The translations under genes and the position numbers were made by a program. 64,000 nt of DNA from Frondihabitans sp. Leaf304. Its GTDB lineage: Bacteria; Actinomycetota; Actinomycetes; Actinomycetales; Microbacteriaceae. Below, piece by piece: positions 23,878 to 32,616 of this stretch (position 1 is the first letter of the stretch; each line of letters begins with the position of its first letter). The stretch covers positions 92,562-156,561 of the forward strand of contig NZ_LMNV01000002.1 in NCBI RefSeq assembly GCF_001423105.1, in the 5' to 3' direction. The notes under the pieces are model-generated. The model did not search any database, was not told the origin of the DNA, and was given only the letters and a program-made list of their open reading frames with translations.

Positions 23878-24011
23878 GATTGCCTTCCTGGGGCGGGGTG
23901 GTGACGTGCATTCATCCAATGCGCCCATGCATGGAAATCCCTATGACGACTCTGAGTGGCAGTGGTGAAGAGCGCAATAAGAGCCTTGGAGCCCAACCCG
24001 TGAATTGGGTG

Positions 24012-24040
24012 CTGAAGGCGCGTAACGATTCCGCTACGCT
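24012..24040 (+). promoter_or_regulatory. Possible garA promoter
   Basis: CTGAAG (24012-24017) and TACGCT (24035-24040) are separated by 17 bp and lie 10 bp before the AGGAGG ribosome site of garA. The -10 matches the actinobacterial TANNNT form; the -35 is weak. Confidence 0.35.
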
Positions 24041-24062
24041 TGGTGGCCACAGGAGGTCCACG

Positions 24063-24539
24063 ATGGCAGAGTCAGCCACCCCACCGAACGACGCGCACGA
24101 TCATCGTCGAGAGGTAGACACGACCCTCAGCTTCAATGAGGAGTTCCAAGCCCAGCTCGCCGCGCTCGAAGGGGGCGTCTCGTCCGACGAGCGCGAGGCG
24201 GTTTCGTCCCTCCCGTCGGGCTCAGCGCTTCTCGTGGTCCGCCGTGGGCCGAACATCGGTGCGCGGTTCCTCCTCGACGCCGACGTCACCGTCGCCGGTC
24301 GTCACCCCGACGCGGGCATCTTCCTCGACGACGTCACCGTCAGTCGCAAGCACGCCGAGTTCCACCGTCACGGCACGTCGTTCAGTGTCAAAGACCTGGG
24401 TTCGCTCAACGGCACCTACTTCGACGGCGTCCGCATCGACGAGGCCCTCCTCAGCGATGGCGCCGAGGTCCAGGTCGGCAAGTTCCGCCTCACCTTCTAC
24501 GCATCTCGAGTCGATCTCGCGAATCTGGCGACGAGGTAG
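24063..24539 (+). CDS. garA: GarA/OdhI-type FHA-domain regulator
   Basis: This 158-residue protein carries an FHA domain (about 65-145) with the phosphothreonine-binding residues in GRHPDAGIFLDDVTVSRKHAEF and LGSLNGTYFDG. The N-terminal tail reads EVDTTLSFNEEF. Its paired Thr20/Thr21 corresponds to the ETT motif phosphorylated by Ser/Thr kinases in GarA and OdhI. Unphosphorylated GarA inhibits 2-oxoglutarate dehydrogenase and controls glutamate metabolism; phosphorylation turns it off. AGGAGG precedes the ATG. The stop overlaps the GTG start of ftsR (TAGTG). A PASTA kinase gene at 35921 is a possible partner. Confidence 0.9.
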   Translation: MAESATPPNDAHDHRREVDTTLSFNEEFQAQLAALEGGVSSDEREAVSSLPSGSALLVVRRGPNIGARFLLDADVTVAGRHPDAGIFLDDVTVSRKHAEFHRHGTSFSVKDLGSLNGTYFDGVRIDEALLSDGAEVQVGKFRLTFYASRVDLANLATR

Positions 24540-25237
24540 TGCCCCGCGCACTGGCTCGGGCGGTCTCCGCTCCGGGCTCCTCCGACCTGTTGACGATCGG
24601 TCAGGTGTTGGCTCGTCTGAAGCCCGATTTTCCTGACCTGTCGAACTCCAAGCTCCGCTTTCTCGAAGAGCGCCAGCTGGTCACCCCGGTTCGCACCGAG
24701 TCCGGCTACCGCAAATTCTCGGGCGACGACGTCGAGCGGCTGCGCTTCATCCTGGGTCTGCAGCGAGACCACTACCTTCCGCTGAAGGTCATCCGTCAGC
24801 ACCTCGACGACCTCGATGCCGGTCGCCCCCTGTCTCTGCCCACCGGTGCGGCACCCACGTCGATGCTGTCAGGCGGTCGCCGACTCGGCCGCGACGAACT
24901 GATCGCCGAGTCGGGTGCCTCCGCGGCTCTCGTCGACGACGCCGTCCAGACCTCCCTTCTTCCGGCCGCCGACTACTACGGCGACGATCACGTCAAGGTC
25001 ATGACCGCGCTCGTCGAACTGGCCAAAACCGGCATCGAACCGCGGCACCTCCGGCCGTTCCGAGCCGCAGCCGAGCGTGAGATGGGTCTCATCGAAAGCG
25101 CCGTCGCACCGACAGCCAGACGCCGCGATGCGGCGGGTCGCGCCCGCGTGGCCGAGATGGCCCGCGAGATCTCCGAGCAGCTCGAGATCGTCCGCACTTC
25201 GCTCATTCGCTCGGCGCTCGGCCGCCTCGACGCTTAG
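24539..25237 (+). CDS. ftsR: MerR-family regulator FtsR (Rv1828-like)
   Basis: This 232-residue protein begins with a MerR winged helix (LTIGQVLARLKPDFPDLSNSKLRFLEERQLVTPVRTESGYRKFSGDDVERL, about 17-65) and continues with helices and a C-terminal coiled region. Position directly after garA and the sequence type match Rv1828 of mycobacteria and FtsR of Corynebacterium, which activates ftsZ. The GTG start shares its G with the garA stop, so translation is coupled. The ftsZ gene lies at 56621 in this window, a possible target. Confidence 0.85.
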   Translation: MPRALARAVSAPGSSDLLTIGQVLARLKPDFPDLSNSKLRFLEERQLVTPVRTESGYRKFSGDDVERLRFILGLQRDHYLPLKVIRQHLDDLDAGRPLSLPTGAAPTSMLSGGRRLGRDELIAESGASAALVDDAVQTSLLPAADYYGDDHVKVMTALVELAKTGIEPRHLRPFRAAAEREMGLIESAVAPTARRRDAAGRARVAEMAREISEQLEIVRTSLIRSALGRLDA

Positions 25238-25320
25238 ACTTCGTTCGGGTTCGAGCCAATCCGAAGACACGCCGTCGTGTCGGAGCGGATGTGGCCCGGT
25301 CGGGTCGGGGTTGTCGCTAC

Positions 25321-25366
25321 GGTTGACCTCGGTACAACCATCAACCCGATGTTGAACCTTAAAGTT
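25321..25366. promoter_or_regulatory. Dyads upstream of the second MerR gene
   Basis: GGTTGA (25321-25326) and TCAACC (25341-25346) form an inverted repeat. AACCTTAAAGTT (25355-25366) is a near palindrome directly before the ribosome site. MerR-type proteins bind such sites, so auto-control or control by FtsR is plausible. Both signals are modest. Confidence 0.4.
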
Positions 25367-25378
25367 GGAAGGCGCTTA

Positions 25379-25963
25379 ATGAGTGAGTCAGGTTCCCCCG
25401 AGGAGTCCCTCGGCGACGCACCGCACCAGGCATCAGCGCCCCGCTCGTCGTACGGCGAAGAGCTCCTCTTCACCGACGGCATGATCGAGCTCGAAGACGA
25501 CCACGGCTACCGCGGCACCGCCGCCGCTCGCGCCGCCGGCATCAGCTATCGTCAACTCGACTACTGGGCTCGCACCGGTCTCGTCGAACCGACCGTCCGC
25601 GGAGCGGCAGGATCCGGCACGCAGCGTCTCTACGGATTCCGCGACATCCTGGTGCTGAAACTCGTCAAGCGGCTTCTCGACACTGGCATCTCCCTGCAGC
25701 AGATCCGCACCGCGGTCAATCAGCTCCGCGAGTCGGGCGTCAACGACCTGGCACAGACCACCCTCATGAGCGACGGCGCCTCCGTGTACCTGTGCACGTC
25801 GAACGACGAGGTCATCGACCTCGTCTCGCGCGGTCAGGGCGTCTTCGGCATCGCTGTCGGCAAGGTGCTCCGCGAGGTCGAGAACAGCCTCGTCGAGCTC
25901 GACTCGACGCCGGCCGCCGACCCCGCCGACGAACTCGCAGCAAGAAGAACCCGCGCCTCCTAG
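25379..25963 (+). CDS. MerR-family regulator (Rv1830-like)
   Basis: This 194-residue protein has a MerR HTH near 35-100 (YRGTAAARAAGISYRQLDYWARTGLVEPTVRGAAGSGTQRLYGFRDILVLKLVKRLLDTGISLQQIR), then a short C-terminal dimer or effector region. Its place after garA-ftsR matches Rv1830 of mycobacteria. The intervening Rv1829-type gene (DUF151 nuclease-like) is absent here. The ATG at 25379 follows GGAAGG; an in-frame ATG at 25277 would place the promoter dyads inside the gene. Target genes unknown. Confidence 0.85.
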   Translation: MSESGSPEESLGDAPHQASAPRSSYGEELLFTDGMIELEDDHGYRGTAAARAAGISYRQLDYWARTGLVEPTVRGAAGSGTQRLYGFRDILVLKLVKRLLDTGISLQQIRTAVNQLRESGVNDLAQTTLMSDGASVYLCTSNDEVIDLVSRGQGVFGIAVGKVLREVENSLVELDSTPAADPADELAARRTRAS

Positions 25964-26074
25964 CGCAAGACCTGACGGGGCGACCTGCGGCGTTGTCGCT
26001 CCGCCCGCATGGCTTCGCCATAGCGGCCGGCGCTCCGCCTTGCATCTCACCTCGCCAGGCCTCGCGCCCTAGCG

Positions 26075-26131
26075 CGAGACCTCAAAAAAGACCGCTTGGC
26101 GAGCTGCCAAGCGGTCTTTTTTGAGGTCTCG
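26075..26131. terminator. Bidirectional terminator with 26-bp perfect arms
   Basis: Bases 26075-26100 are the exact reverse complement of 26106-26131, around the loop GAGCT. The stem includes A6 on one side and T6 on the other, so it works in both directions for the MerR gene and the convergent ParA gene. The 110 bp before it are GC-rich with short hairpins and no gene. Confidence 0.95.
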
Positions 26132-26147
26132 GCGCGCGAGCGCCGGG

Positions 26148-26963
26148 CTAGCGCTGAACGGCAGGCTCGGCGTAGTCGCCGATCTTCGCCGTGCGCATGA
26201 TGCGCTCAAGCAACTGGTCGAAGTTGCGCGCCATCTCTTGCGCGCTCTCGCCCGGCCACACGTGGAGCGGCTTCGCGGCTCCCTGAGCCTGCTGAAGCGA
26301 GGTGCGCTCCGGCAGCTGGGGGGAGAGCACGAGGGGCCCGAACATGTCGCGCAGCTCTTTGATGCGGAACTGGTGCTCGAGCGACTGCACGCGAGCGCGG
26401 TTCACGATGATGCCGAGGGGCTGAAGACGGGGGGAGAGGCCGCGACGGATCTCTTCGATGGCGCGGAGCGCGCGGTCGGCTGCGGCGACGGAGAAGAGGC
26501 CGGGCTCGGTGACGACGGTCACTCGGTCGGAAGCGGCCCAGGCCGTCCGGGTGAGCGCGTTGAGCGAGGGAGCGCAGTCGATCAAGACGAGGTCGTAGTC
26601 GGCCTCGACGTTCGCGAGAGCCTCTTCGAGCTTCCAGATGTCGCGGATCGAGGGGTGGGGCCCGTCGAAGTTGATCGCCGACGGGCTGCCGATCATCACG
26701 TCGATCTTGCCCGTGCGACCCTTCGTCCAGCCCGACGGAGCGATGGCCGCGCGGACCGTCTTCTCCTTCGGCGAGGCCAGGACGTCGGCCACGTTGAGGT
26801 GCCCGGCTACGTTGATGTCGAGACCCGTCGACACGTCGGACTGGGGGTCGAGATCCACCACGAGGGTCCGGAGACCCTTGGCGAAGGCAGCCGACGTGAG
26901 TCCGAGCGTCACGGTCGTCTTGCCGACGCCGCCTTTGAGAGAGCTGACGCTGAGTACATGCAC
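26148..26963 (-). CDS. ParA/MinD-type ATPase
   Basis: This 271-residue protein starts VHVLSVSSLKGGVGKTTVTLGL, with the deviant Walker A motif KGGVGKTT of ParA/Soj proteins. VVDLDPQSDVSTG (Walker A' region) and DYDLVLIDCAPSLNALTR (Walker B) follow. No parB gene or parS site is next to it, so it is probably an orphan ParA-like positioning ATPase and not the chromosomal partition protein. The GTG start at 26963 is chosen from the domain edge. An in-frame TTG six bases upstream is possible. It is divergent from pyc. Confidence 0.88.
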   Translation of the reverse strand: MHVLSVSSLKGGVGKTTVTLGLTSAAFAKGLRTLVVDLDPQSDVSTGLDINVAGHLNVADVLASPKEKTVRAAIAPSGWTKGRTGKIDVMIGSPSAINFDGPHPSIRDIWKLEEALANVEADYDLVLIDCAPSLNALTRTAWAASDRVTVVTEPGLFSVAAADRALRAIEEIRRGLSPRLQPLGIIVNRARVQSLEHQFRIKELRDMFGPLVLSPQLPERTSLQQAQGAAKPLHVWPGESAQEMARNFDQLLERIMRTAKIGDYAEPAVQR

Positions 26964-27038
26964 GAACAAGACGATACCTTCACTACTGTTGAAGCACCTA
27001 AAAGCGGGCCGCGAGGCGCGGCGAAGAAAGGCTCCTCC

Positions 27039-30000
27039 TTGTTCTCCAAGATCCTTGTCGCAAACCGCGGAGAGATAGCGATCCGGGCCTTCCGAGCCGC
27101 TTTCGAGCTGGGTGCGAAAACCGTTGCTGTGTATCCCTGGGAAGACCGCAACTCCATGCATCGGCTCAAAGCCGACGAGGCCTACCAGATCGGTGAGATC
27201 GGGCATCCGGTCCGCGCCTACCTCGACGTCACCGAGATCATCCGGGTGGCCGTCGAGTCCGGCGCCGATGCGATCTATCCCGGCTACGGCTTCCTGTCCG
27301 AGAACCCTGAGCTGGCCGAAGCCGCGACGAGGGCGGGCATCACCTTCATCGGTCCGGGCCAGCACGTGCTCGAGATGGCCGGCAACAAGGTCACCGCTAA
27401 AGAGAAGGCCATCGCGGCCGGAGTACCGGTCTTGAAGTCGACGCCCGCGAGTCGCGACGTCGAGGCTCTGATCATCGGTGCCGACGAGATCGGCTTCCCC
27501 GTGTTCGCCAAGGCCGTCGCCGGCGGCGGTGGGCGCGGCATGCGCCGGGTCGACAAGCCGGAAGACCTCCGGTCGGCCCTCGAGGCGGCGATGCGCGAGG
27601 CCGACAGCGCCTTCGGCGACCCGACGATGTTCATCGAGCAGGCGGTCGTCCGCCCCCGTCACATCGAGGTGCAGATCCTCGCCGACGCGACCGGCGAGAC
27701 GGTGCACCTGTTCGAGCGCGACTGCTCCGTGCAGCGCCGCCACCAGAAGGTTGTCGAGATCGCCCCGGCACCGAACCTCGACGAGACCACCCGCCAGGCG
27801 ATGCACCGCGATGCGATCGCCTTCGCCCGATCGATCGGCTACGTCAATGCCGGCACCGTCGAGTTCCTGCTCGACACGGCGGGGGAGCGCCGCGGCGAGC
27901 ACGTCTTCATCGAGATGAATCCGCGCATCCAGGTCGAGCACACCGTCACCGAAGAGGTCACCGACGTCGACCTGGTGCTCTCGCAGATGCGCATCGCGGC
28001 AGGGGAGACCCTGCACGAGCTGGGCCTCACCCAGCCCGAGATCCACCTCCGCGGCGCCGCTCTCCAGTGCCGCATCACGACCGAAGACCCGAACGCCGGT
28101 TTCCGCCCCGACACGGGTCGCATCACGACCTACCGCTCACCGGGTGGCGCCGGCATCCGACTCGACGGCGGAACGATCAACCCGGGCACCCAGATCAGCC
28201 CGCACTTCGATTCGATGCTGGCCAAGATGACGGCCCGCGGCCGCGACTTCCCTGCCGCCGTCGTGCGAGCCAAGCGCGGTCTCGCCGAGTTCCGCATCCG
28301 CGGCGTCTCGACGAACATCCCGTTCCTTCAGGCGGTGCTCGAAGACCCGGCATTCGCTGCGGGCGACCTCAGTACCTCCTTCATCGAGGAGCGCCCCCAG
28401 CTCTTCGAGGGCCACGTCTCGAAAGACCGCGGCACGAAGATCCTCACCTGGCTCGCCGACGTCACCGTCAACAAGCCGAACGGCCCCGGCGAGGGCGCCA
28501 TCGACCCGGCTGTGAAACTCCCGTCGATCGACCTGCGGTCAGAACCGACCGAAGGATCCCGGCACCGCCTGCTGGCCCTCGGCCCGGTCGGCTTCGCGTC
28601 GGCCCTCCGCGCTCAAACCGCCCTCGCGGTGACCGAGACCACGATGCGCGACGCCCACCAGTCTCTGCTCGCGACGCGTGTCCGGTCAAAAGACCTCCTC
28701 GCCGTCGCGCCCCACGTGGCACGCCTGACGCCGGAGCTGTTCAGCGTGGAGGCCTGGGGTGGCGCGACCTATGACGTCGCTCTGCGGTTCCTCGGCGAAG
28801 ACCCCTGGCAGCGTCTGGCGAGCCTCCGGGAGGCCCTGCCCAACATCGCCATCCAGATGCTCCTGCGCGGTCGTAACACGGTCGGCTACACGCCGTACCC
28901 GGTCGAAGTCACCGACGCCTTCGTCAAGGAGGCCGCGGCGACCGGTGTCGACATCTTCCGCATCTTCGACGCCCTCAACGACGTCTCCCAGATGCGTCCG
29001 GCCATCGACTCCGTGCTCGAGACCGGCACCACGGTCGCGGAGGTGGCGCTCTGCTACACCGCCGACCTCCTCGACCCGGCGGAAGAGCTGTACACGCTCG
29101 ACTACTACCTCCGGCTCGCCGAGCAGATCGTCGAGGCCGGCGCGCACATCATCGCCATCAAAGACATGGCGGGCCTGCTCCGAGCCGGCGCGGCCGAGAA
29201 GCTCGTCGGCGCCCTCCGGGAGCGCTTCGACCTCCCGGTGCACGTGCACACCCACGACACCGCGGGCGGCCAGCTCGCGACCCTCCTCGCCGCGAGCCGC
29301 GCGGGCGCCGACGCCGTTGACGTCGCAAGCGCGCCGATGGCCGGTACGACGTCTCAGCCCTCGGCCTCGGCGCTGGTCGCCGCTCTCGCCCACACCGAGC
29401 GCGACACCGGCCTGTCGCTCGACGCCGTCAGCGATCTCGAGCCCTACTGGGAGGCCGTCAGGCGCGTCTACAAGCCGTTCGAGTCGGGTCTCGCGGGCCC
29501 GACCGGCCGGGTCTACAAGCACGAGATCCCCGGCGGGCAACTGTCGAACCTGCGGCAACAGGCGATCTCCCTCGGCCTGGGTGACCAGTTCGAGAAGGTC
29601 GAGGACTGGTATGCCGCGGCCAATCGGATCCTCGGCCGCCCGACGAAGGTCACGCCGTCGTCGAAGGTCGTCGGCGACCTCGCTTTGCAGCTCGCCGCGG
29701 CAGACGCCGATCCGGCCGAGTTCGAGCGCGATCCGGCGAAGTTCGACATCCCGGACAGCGTGATCGGGTTCATGGCCGGCGAGCTCGGCGACCTGCCGGG
29801 CGGGTGGCCCGAGCCGTTCCGGAGCAAGGTGCTGGCGGGCCGCGACGTGAAGATCGGCGTGGAGCCCGTGGATCCTTCGGATCTCGCCCTTCTCGCCGAG
29901 CCCGGTCGCACCCGCCAGGAGACGCTGAACCGTCTGCTGTTCGCGGGGCCGACGAAGCAGTACCGCGAGATCGTCGACTCGTACGGAGACCTGTCGGTCG

Positions 30001-30437
30001 TCTCGACGCCCGACTACCTGTACGGGCTCAAGCCCGGTGTCGAGCACACGGTGCCGGTCGCGAAGGGCGTCAACCTCTACATCGGGCTGGAAGCGATCGG
30101 CGAGGCCGACGACAAGGGCGTTCGCACGGTCATGACGACGCTCAACGGGCAGCTGCGGCCGGTGTTCATCCGCGACCGGTCGATCGAAGTGTCGGCCCGC
30201 GCCGCCGAGAAGGCCGATCGCACCGCTGCCGGCGAGATCGCCGCACCCTTCTCGGGCGTCGTCACGCTCAAGGTGACTGCCGGAGCCCGCGTCGAGGCAG
30301 GCGCCCCGGTCGCTACCATCGAGGCGATGAAGATGGAGGCGGCGATCACGACACCCGTCGGCGGAATCGTGGAGCGTCTCGCGATCCCGACCACCCAGCA
30401 GGTCGACGCCGGCGATCTGCTCGTCGTCGTCAAGTAG
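27039..30437 (+). CDS. pyc: Pyruvate carboxylase
   Basis: This 1132-residue biotin enzyme converts pyruvate, bicarbonate and ATP to oxaloacetate. It holds biotin carboxylase (about 1-450, with GGGGRGMRRV and ERDCSVQRRHQKVVE), carboxyltransferase (about 520-800, with TTMRDAHQSLLATR and FRIFDALNDVSQM), the conserved C-region, and a biotinyl domain ending in IEAMKMEAAIT. Length fits the actinobacterial family. The TTG at 27039 gives LFSKILVANRGEIAIRAF, the standard N-terminus, and AAAGG precedes it. An ATG at 26958 in frame would add 27 residues and overlap the divergent parA start. Confidence 0.94.
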   Translation: MFSKILVANRGEIAIRAFRAAFELGAKTVAVYPWEDRNSMHRLKADEAYQIGEIGHPVRAYLDVTEIIRVAVESGADAIYPGYGFLSENPELAEAATRAGITFIGPGQHVLEMAGNKVTAKEKAIAAGVPVLKSTPASRDVEALIIGADEIGFPVFAKAVAGGGGRGMRRVDKPEDLRSALEAAMREADSAFGDPTMFIEQAVVRPRHIEVQILADATGETVHLFERDCSVQRRHQKVVEIAPAPNLDETTRQAMHRDAIAFARSIGYVNAGTVEFLLDTAGERRGEHVFIEMNPRIQVEHTVTEEVTDVDLVLSQMRIAAGETLHELGLTQPEIHLRGAALQCRITTEDPNAGFRPDTGRITTYRSPGGAGIRLDGGTINPGTQISPHFDSMLAKMTARGRDFPAAVVRAKRGLAEFRIRGVSTNIPFLQAVLEDPAFAAGDLSTSFIEERPQLFEGHVSKDRGTKILTWLADVTVNKPNGPGEGAIDPAVKLPSIDLRSEPTEGSRHRLLALGPVGFASALRAQTALAVTETTMRDAHQSLLATRVRSKDLLAVAPHVARLTPELFSVEAWGGATYDVALRFLGEDPWQRLASLREALPNIAIQMLLRGRNTVGYTPYPVEVTDAFVKEAAATGVDIFRIFDALNDVSQMRPAIDSVLETGTTVAEVALCYTADLLDPAEELYTLDYYLRLAEQIVEAGAHIIAIKDMAGLLRAGAAEKLVGALRERFDLPVHVHTHDTAGGQLATLLAASRAGADAVDVASAPMAGTTSQPSASALVAALAHTERDTGLSLDAVSDLEPYWEAVRRVYKPFESGLAGPTGRVYKHEIPGGQLSNLRQQAISLGLGDQFEKVEDWYAAANRILGRPTKVTPSSKVVGDLALQLAAADADPAEFERDPAKFDIPDSVIGFMAGELGDLPGGWPEPFRSKVLAGRDVKIGVEPVDPSDLALLAEPGRTRQETLNRLLFAGPTKQYREIVDSYGDLSVVSTPDYLYGLKPGVEHTVPVAKGVNLYIGLEAIGEADDKGVRTVMTTLNGQLRPVFIRDRSIEVSARAAEKADRTAAGEIAAPFSGVVTLKVTAGARVEAGAPVATIEAMKMEAAITTPVGGIVERLAIPTTQQVDAGDLLVVVK

Positions 30438-30463
30438 CCAGGCACTCGCGCGCCCGCCCCACC

Positions 30464-30550
30464 TGCAAATTTGAAGGAGATTCTCGACCCAGACCCCCGC
30501 CGATCGGCTTGTTTCCGTCGGCGACCGGGCGTTTTTCCTTCACATTTGCA
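30464..30550. terminator. Inverted repeats and hairpin between pyc and def
   Basis: TGCAAATTTGAAGGA (30464-30478) and 30536-30550 pair at 14 of 15 positions across 57 bases. Inside, CGCCGA (30498-30503) pairs with TCGGCG (30518-30523), and a GTTTTT tract follows at 30531-30536. The inner hairpin with T-run looks like an intrinsic terminator for pyc; the outer pairing could be structural or regulatory. Confidence 0.5.
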
Positions 30551-30619
30551 CCGCAGCACCGGCACGACCAGCACCAGCACGACCAGCACCCGCTCGCCCA
30601 GCACCAGGAGAATTCTGCA

Positions 30620-31111
30620 GTGACCGACCGCCCCATCCGCCTCTTCGGCGACCCGATCCTCCGCTCGCCCTCCGACCCGGTCAAGCTCGATGACCCCGGG
30701 CTCGCCGGCCTCGTGAAAGACTTGATCGACACGGTGACCGTGCCCGGCCGCGCCGGGGTCGCCGCCTGCCAGATCGGAGTCGGACTTCGCGCCTTCAGCT
30801 ACAACGTCGACGGTGAGATCGGTTACGTGCTGAACCCGGTGCTCGTCGAGGTGCGGGGCGAGGCCGATCTGGTCGACGAGGGCTGCCTCTCGGTGCCCGA
30901 CTTCTACTTTCCGCGCCGTCGATACCCGTGGGCGCGAGTCGAGGGGGTCGACCTCGACGGCAACCCGGTCGTGCTCGAGGGCGAAGGGCTCATGGCTCAG
31001 GCGCTACAGCACGAGACCGACCACCTCGACGGAAAGCTCTACGTGATGGGCCTCGACCCCGAGATCAAGCGCGATGCGATGCGTCAGATCCGCGAGTCCG
31101 ACTGGTTCTGA
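30620..31111 (+). CDS. def: Peptide deformylase
   Basis: This 163-residue metalloenzyme removes the N-formyl group from new proteins. All three motifs are present: GVAACQIGVGLR, DEGCLSVP with the metal Cys, and QHETDHLDG with both metal His residues and the catalytic Glu. The GTG start at 30620 follows CAGGAG by nine bases. The leader contains two copies of CACGACCAGCACC at about 30561-30590. It is downstream of pyc but separated by a terminator-like hairpin, so it probably has its own promoter. Confidence 0.93.
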   Translation: MTDRPIRLFGDPILRSPSDPVKLDDPGLAGLVKDLIDTVTVPGRAGVAACQIGVGLRAFSYNVDGEIGYVLNPVLVEVRGEADLVDEGCLSVPDFYFPRRRYPWARVEGVDLDGNPVVLEGEGLMAQALQHETDHLDGKLYVMGLDPEIKRDAMRQIRESDWF

Positions 31112-31279
31112 TCAGACCGATTCCGAATCGACGAGTTCTGAGCCGAACCGGGCCGGAAGCACCCTTCGAAAAAGCCTGATCGACTCCAGAGTCAATTAGG
31201 AAAACAGACGAGCGCCTTCCGGGCCAGCCCCGCCGAACCCTCCGACGCAGCCAAGGTGTGGCGGCATGGTCCGACGAGC

Positions 31280-32488
31280 TCAGGCCTCGTCGGGCTCCGG
31301 AGAAGACCCGTCGTCTTCATCGGCGTCTTGCGCCTCCACGACGACGAGGCTCTCGCCCACGAGAGTCACTTCCAGCGGCACGACGTCGAGGCCCCGGATG
31401 ACCCTGCGGAGCGGCTGAGGCAGCAGCGGATCACTGCCGATGGGCCCGCCGATCACGACGGCGGCACGAATGCGTCCGCCCACCGTCTTGCGGAGGCCGC
31501 GCAGCACGAGTGTGTCGGCCACGGCGTAGCGAGTCTTGAGCCCGCGTGACGCCGAGCCCTCGGCATTGGCGTCGGCGTACTCGATAGCGACATCGAGCGC
31601 CTGCCGGAGCGCGGGGCCCCGACCGGCCTGGTCGGCGCGCTCGTACGTCGCCGTCTCGATCTCGACGTAGGTGCCGGGGTGGGCGACGAGAAGCGTGGGG
31701 CGGAACGACGCCAGCGAGGCGATCAGCTCGTGGCCCAGCGCGAGATGACCGAGCCGGGTAGACGTCGCAACCGCGAGAGTGGCCGTCAGACGCGCGAACG
31801 GGTCGGTCGGAGCGAGAATCTGAAGGATCCCGGAGTCGTCTGCATCAACGGCGCCGAGCCCGTCGAGGGCGACTGCGAGGTCGGCCACTCGCGTGAGGAT
31901 CGTCGAGTGGCTGACGGCCACGAGTCGATCGTCTTCGCGCACGAAGGCCGCAGCGGTGTCGGGCGTGACCATCAGGATTCGCGCGTCGAGGATCTCGTCG
32001 GCGACCGTGCGACCGAGGTCGGCGAGCTTGTCGAGGTCGGCCAGGCCGACCTGCCAGACGTCGGAGACGAGCGGGAGGTCGCCCTGGATCTCGTCGACCC
32101 GGGCGAAGTCGCGCACCGACTCGACGATCACGGCTCGGGCTCGGCTGCTCTCGAGGGTGGCGACGAGCTCGGCCTGCTCGGCTTCTGGCTCGAGCGGCAG
32201 AACCGAGACGCCGATCGCGGCCGCGGCGAAGTCGATGAGGGTCGTCTCATAGCGGTTCGAGCAGAGCACCGCGACGGTGTCGCCCACCTGGAGCTCGGCC
32301 GCCAAGAAGCCCTTCGCCAGAGCCCGCACCCGGAGCACGAACTCGGCACCGGACAGGTCGAACCAGCCGCCGAACGAGTCGGGGATCGAGAAGAGCCGAG
32401 CCGAAGGATCCTGCTCGGCCGTCTCGAAGAGAAGGTGCGTCAGCGTTCCGGCGGCTGCGGTTTCGGCTGCTGTCTCGTGATGCTCCAC
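31280..32488 (-). CDS. AMP-ligase-like protein lacking the catalytic motifs
   Basis: This 402-residue protein aligns by eye with the N-terminal domain of acyl-CoA synthetases. It has GDTVAVLCSNRYETTLIDFAAAAIG and later PTLLVAHPG, and the end resembles the AAVVIGGPIGSDPL region. The AMP-binding P-loop (normally YTSGTTGxPKG) is replaced by VTPDTAAAFVRED at about 174-186. The C-terminal lid domain with its catalytic Lys is missing. It is therefore probably unable to form acyl-adenylate. The frame is intact with normal codon usage, so it seems retained as a functional protein, perhaps a regulator or scaffold, not a fresh pseudogene. It is divergent from the ROK glucokinase gene. Confidence 0.78.
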   Translation of the reverse strand: MEHHETAAETAAAGTLTHLLFETAEQDPSARLFSIPDSFGGWFDLSGAEFVLRVRALAKGFLAAELQVGDTVAVLCSNRYETTLIDFAAAAIGVSVLPLEPEAEQAELVATLESSRARAVIVESVRDFARVDEIQGDLPLVSDVWQVGLADLDKLADLGRTVADEILDARILMVTPDTAAAFVREDDRLVAVSHSTILTRVADLAVALDGLGAVDADDSGILQILAPTDPFARLTATLAVATSTRLGHLALGHELIASLASFRPTLLVAHPGTYVEIETATYERADQAGRGPALRQALDVAIEYADANAEGSASRGLKTRYAVADTLVLRGLRKTVGGRIRAAVVIGGPIGSDPLLPQPLRRVIRGLDVVPLEVTLVGESLVVVEAQDADEDDGSSPEPDEA

Positions 32489-32616
32489 CGGTGGCTCCTC
32501 CCGGGTCGGTGACGGGTCGACTCACTGTACCGAAGGGGGTGACCGGAACGTGTCCGGCGTAAGCCCCGCGGTCCGCGAACGGGTCGCCGTGGCGCTCGGA
32601 GGTAGAGTGTCTGCTC

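Noticed and set aside
26121-26957. Extension of the pyc frame upstream to 26121
   Set aside because: The extra residues run antisense to parA and show no homology to pyruvate carboxylase. The frame is open only because of base composition.
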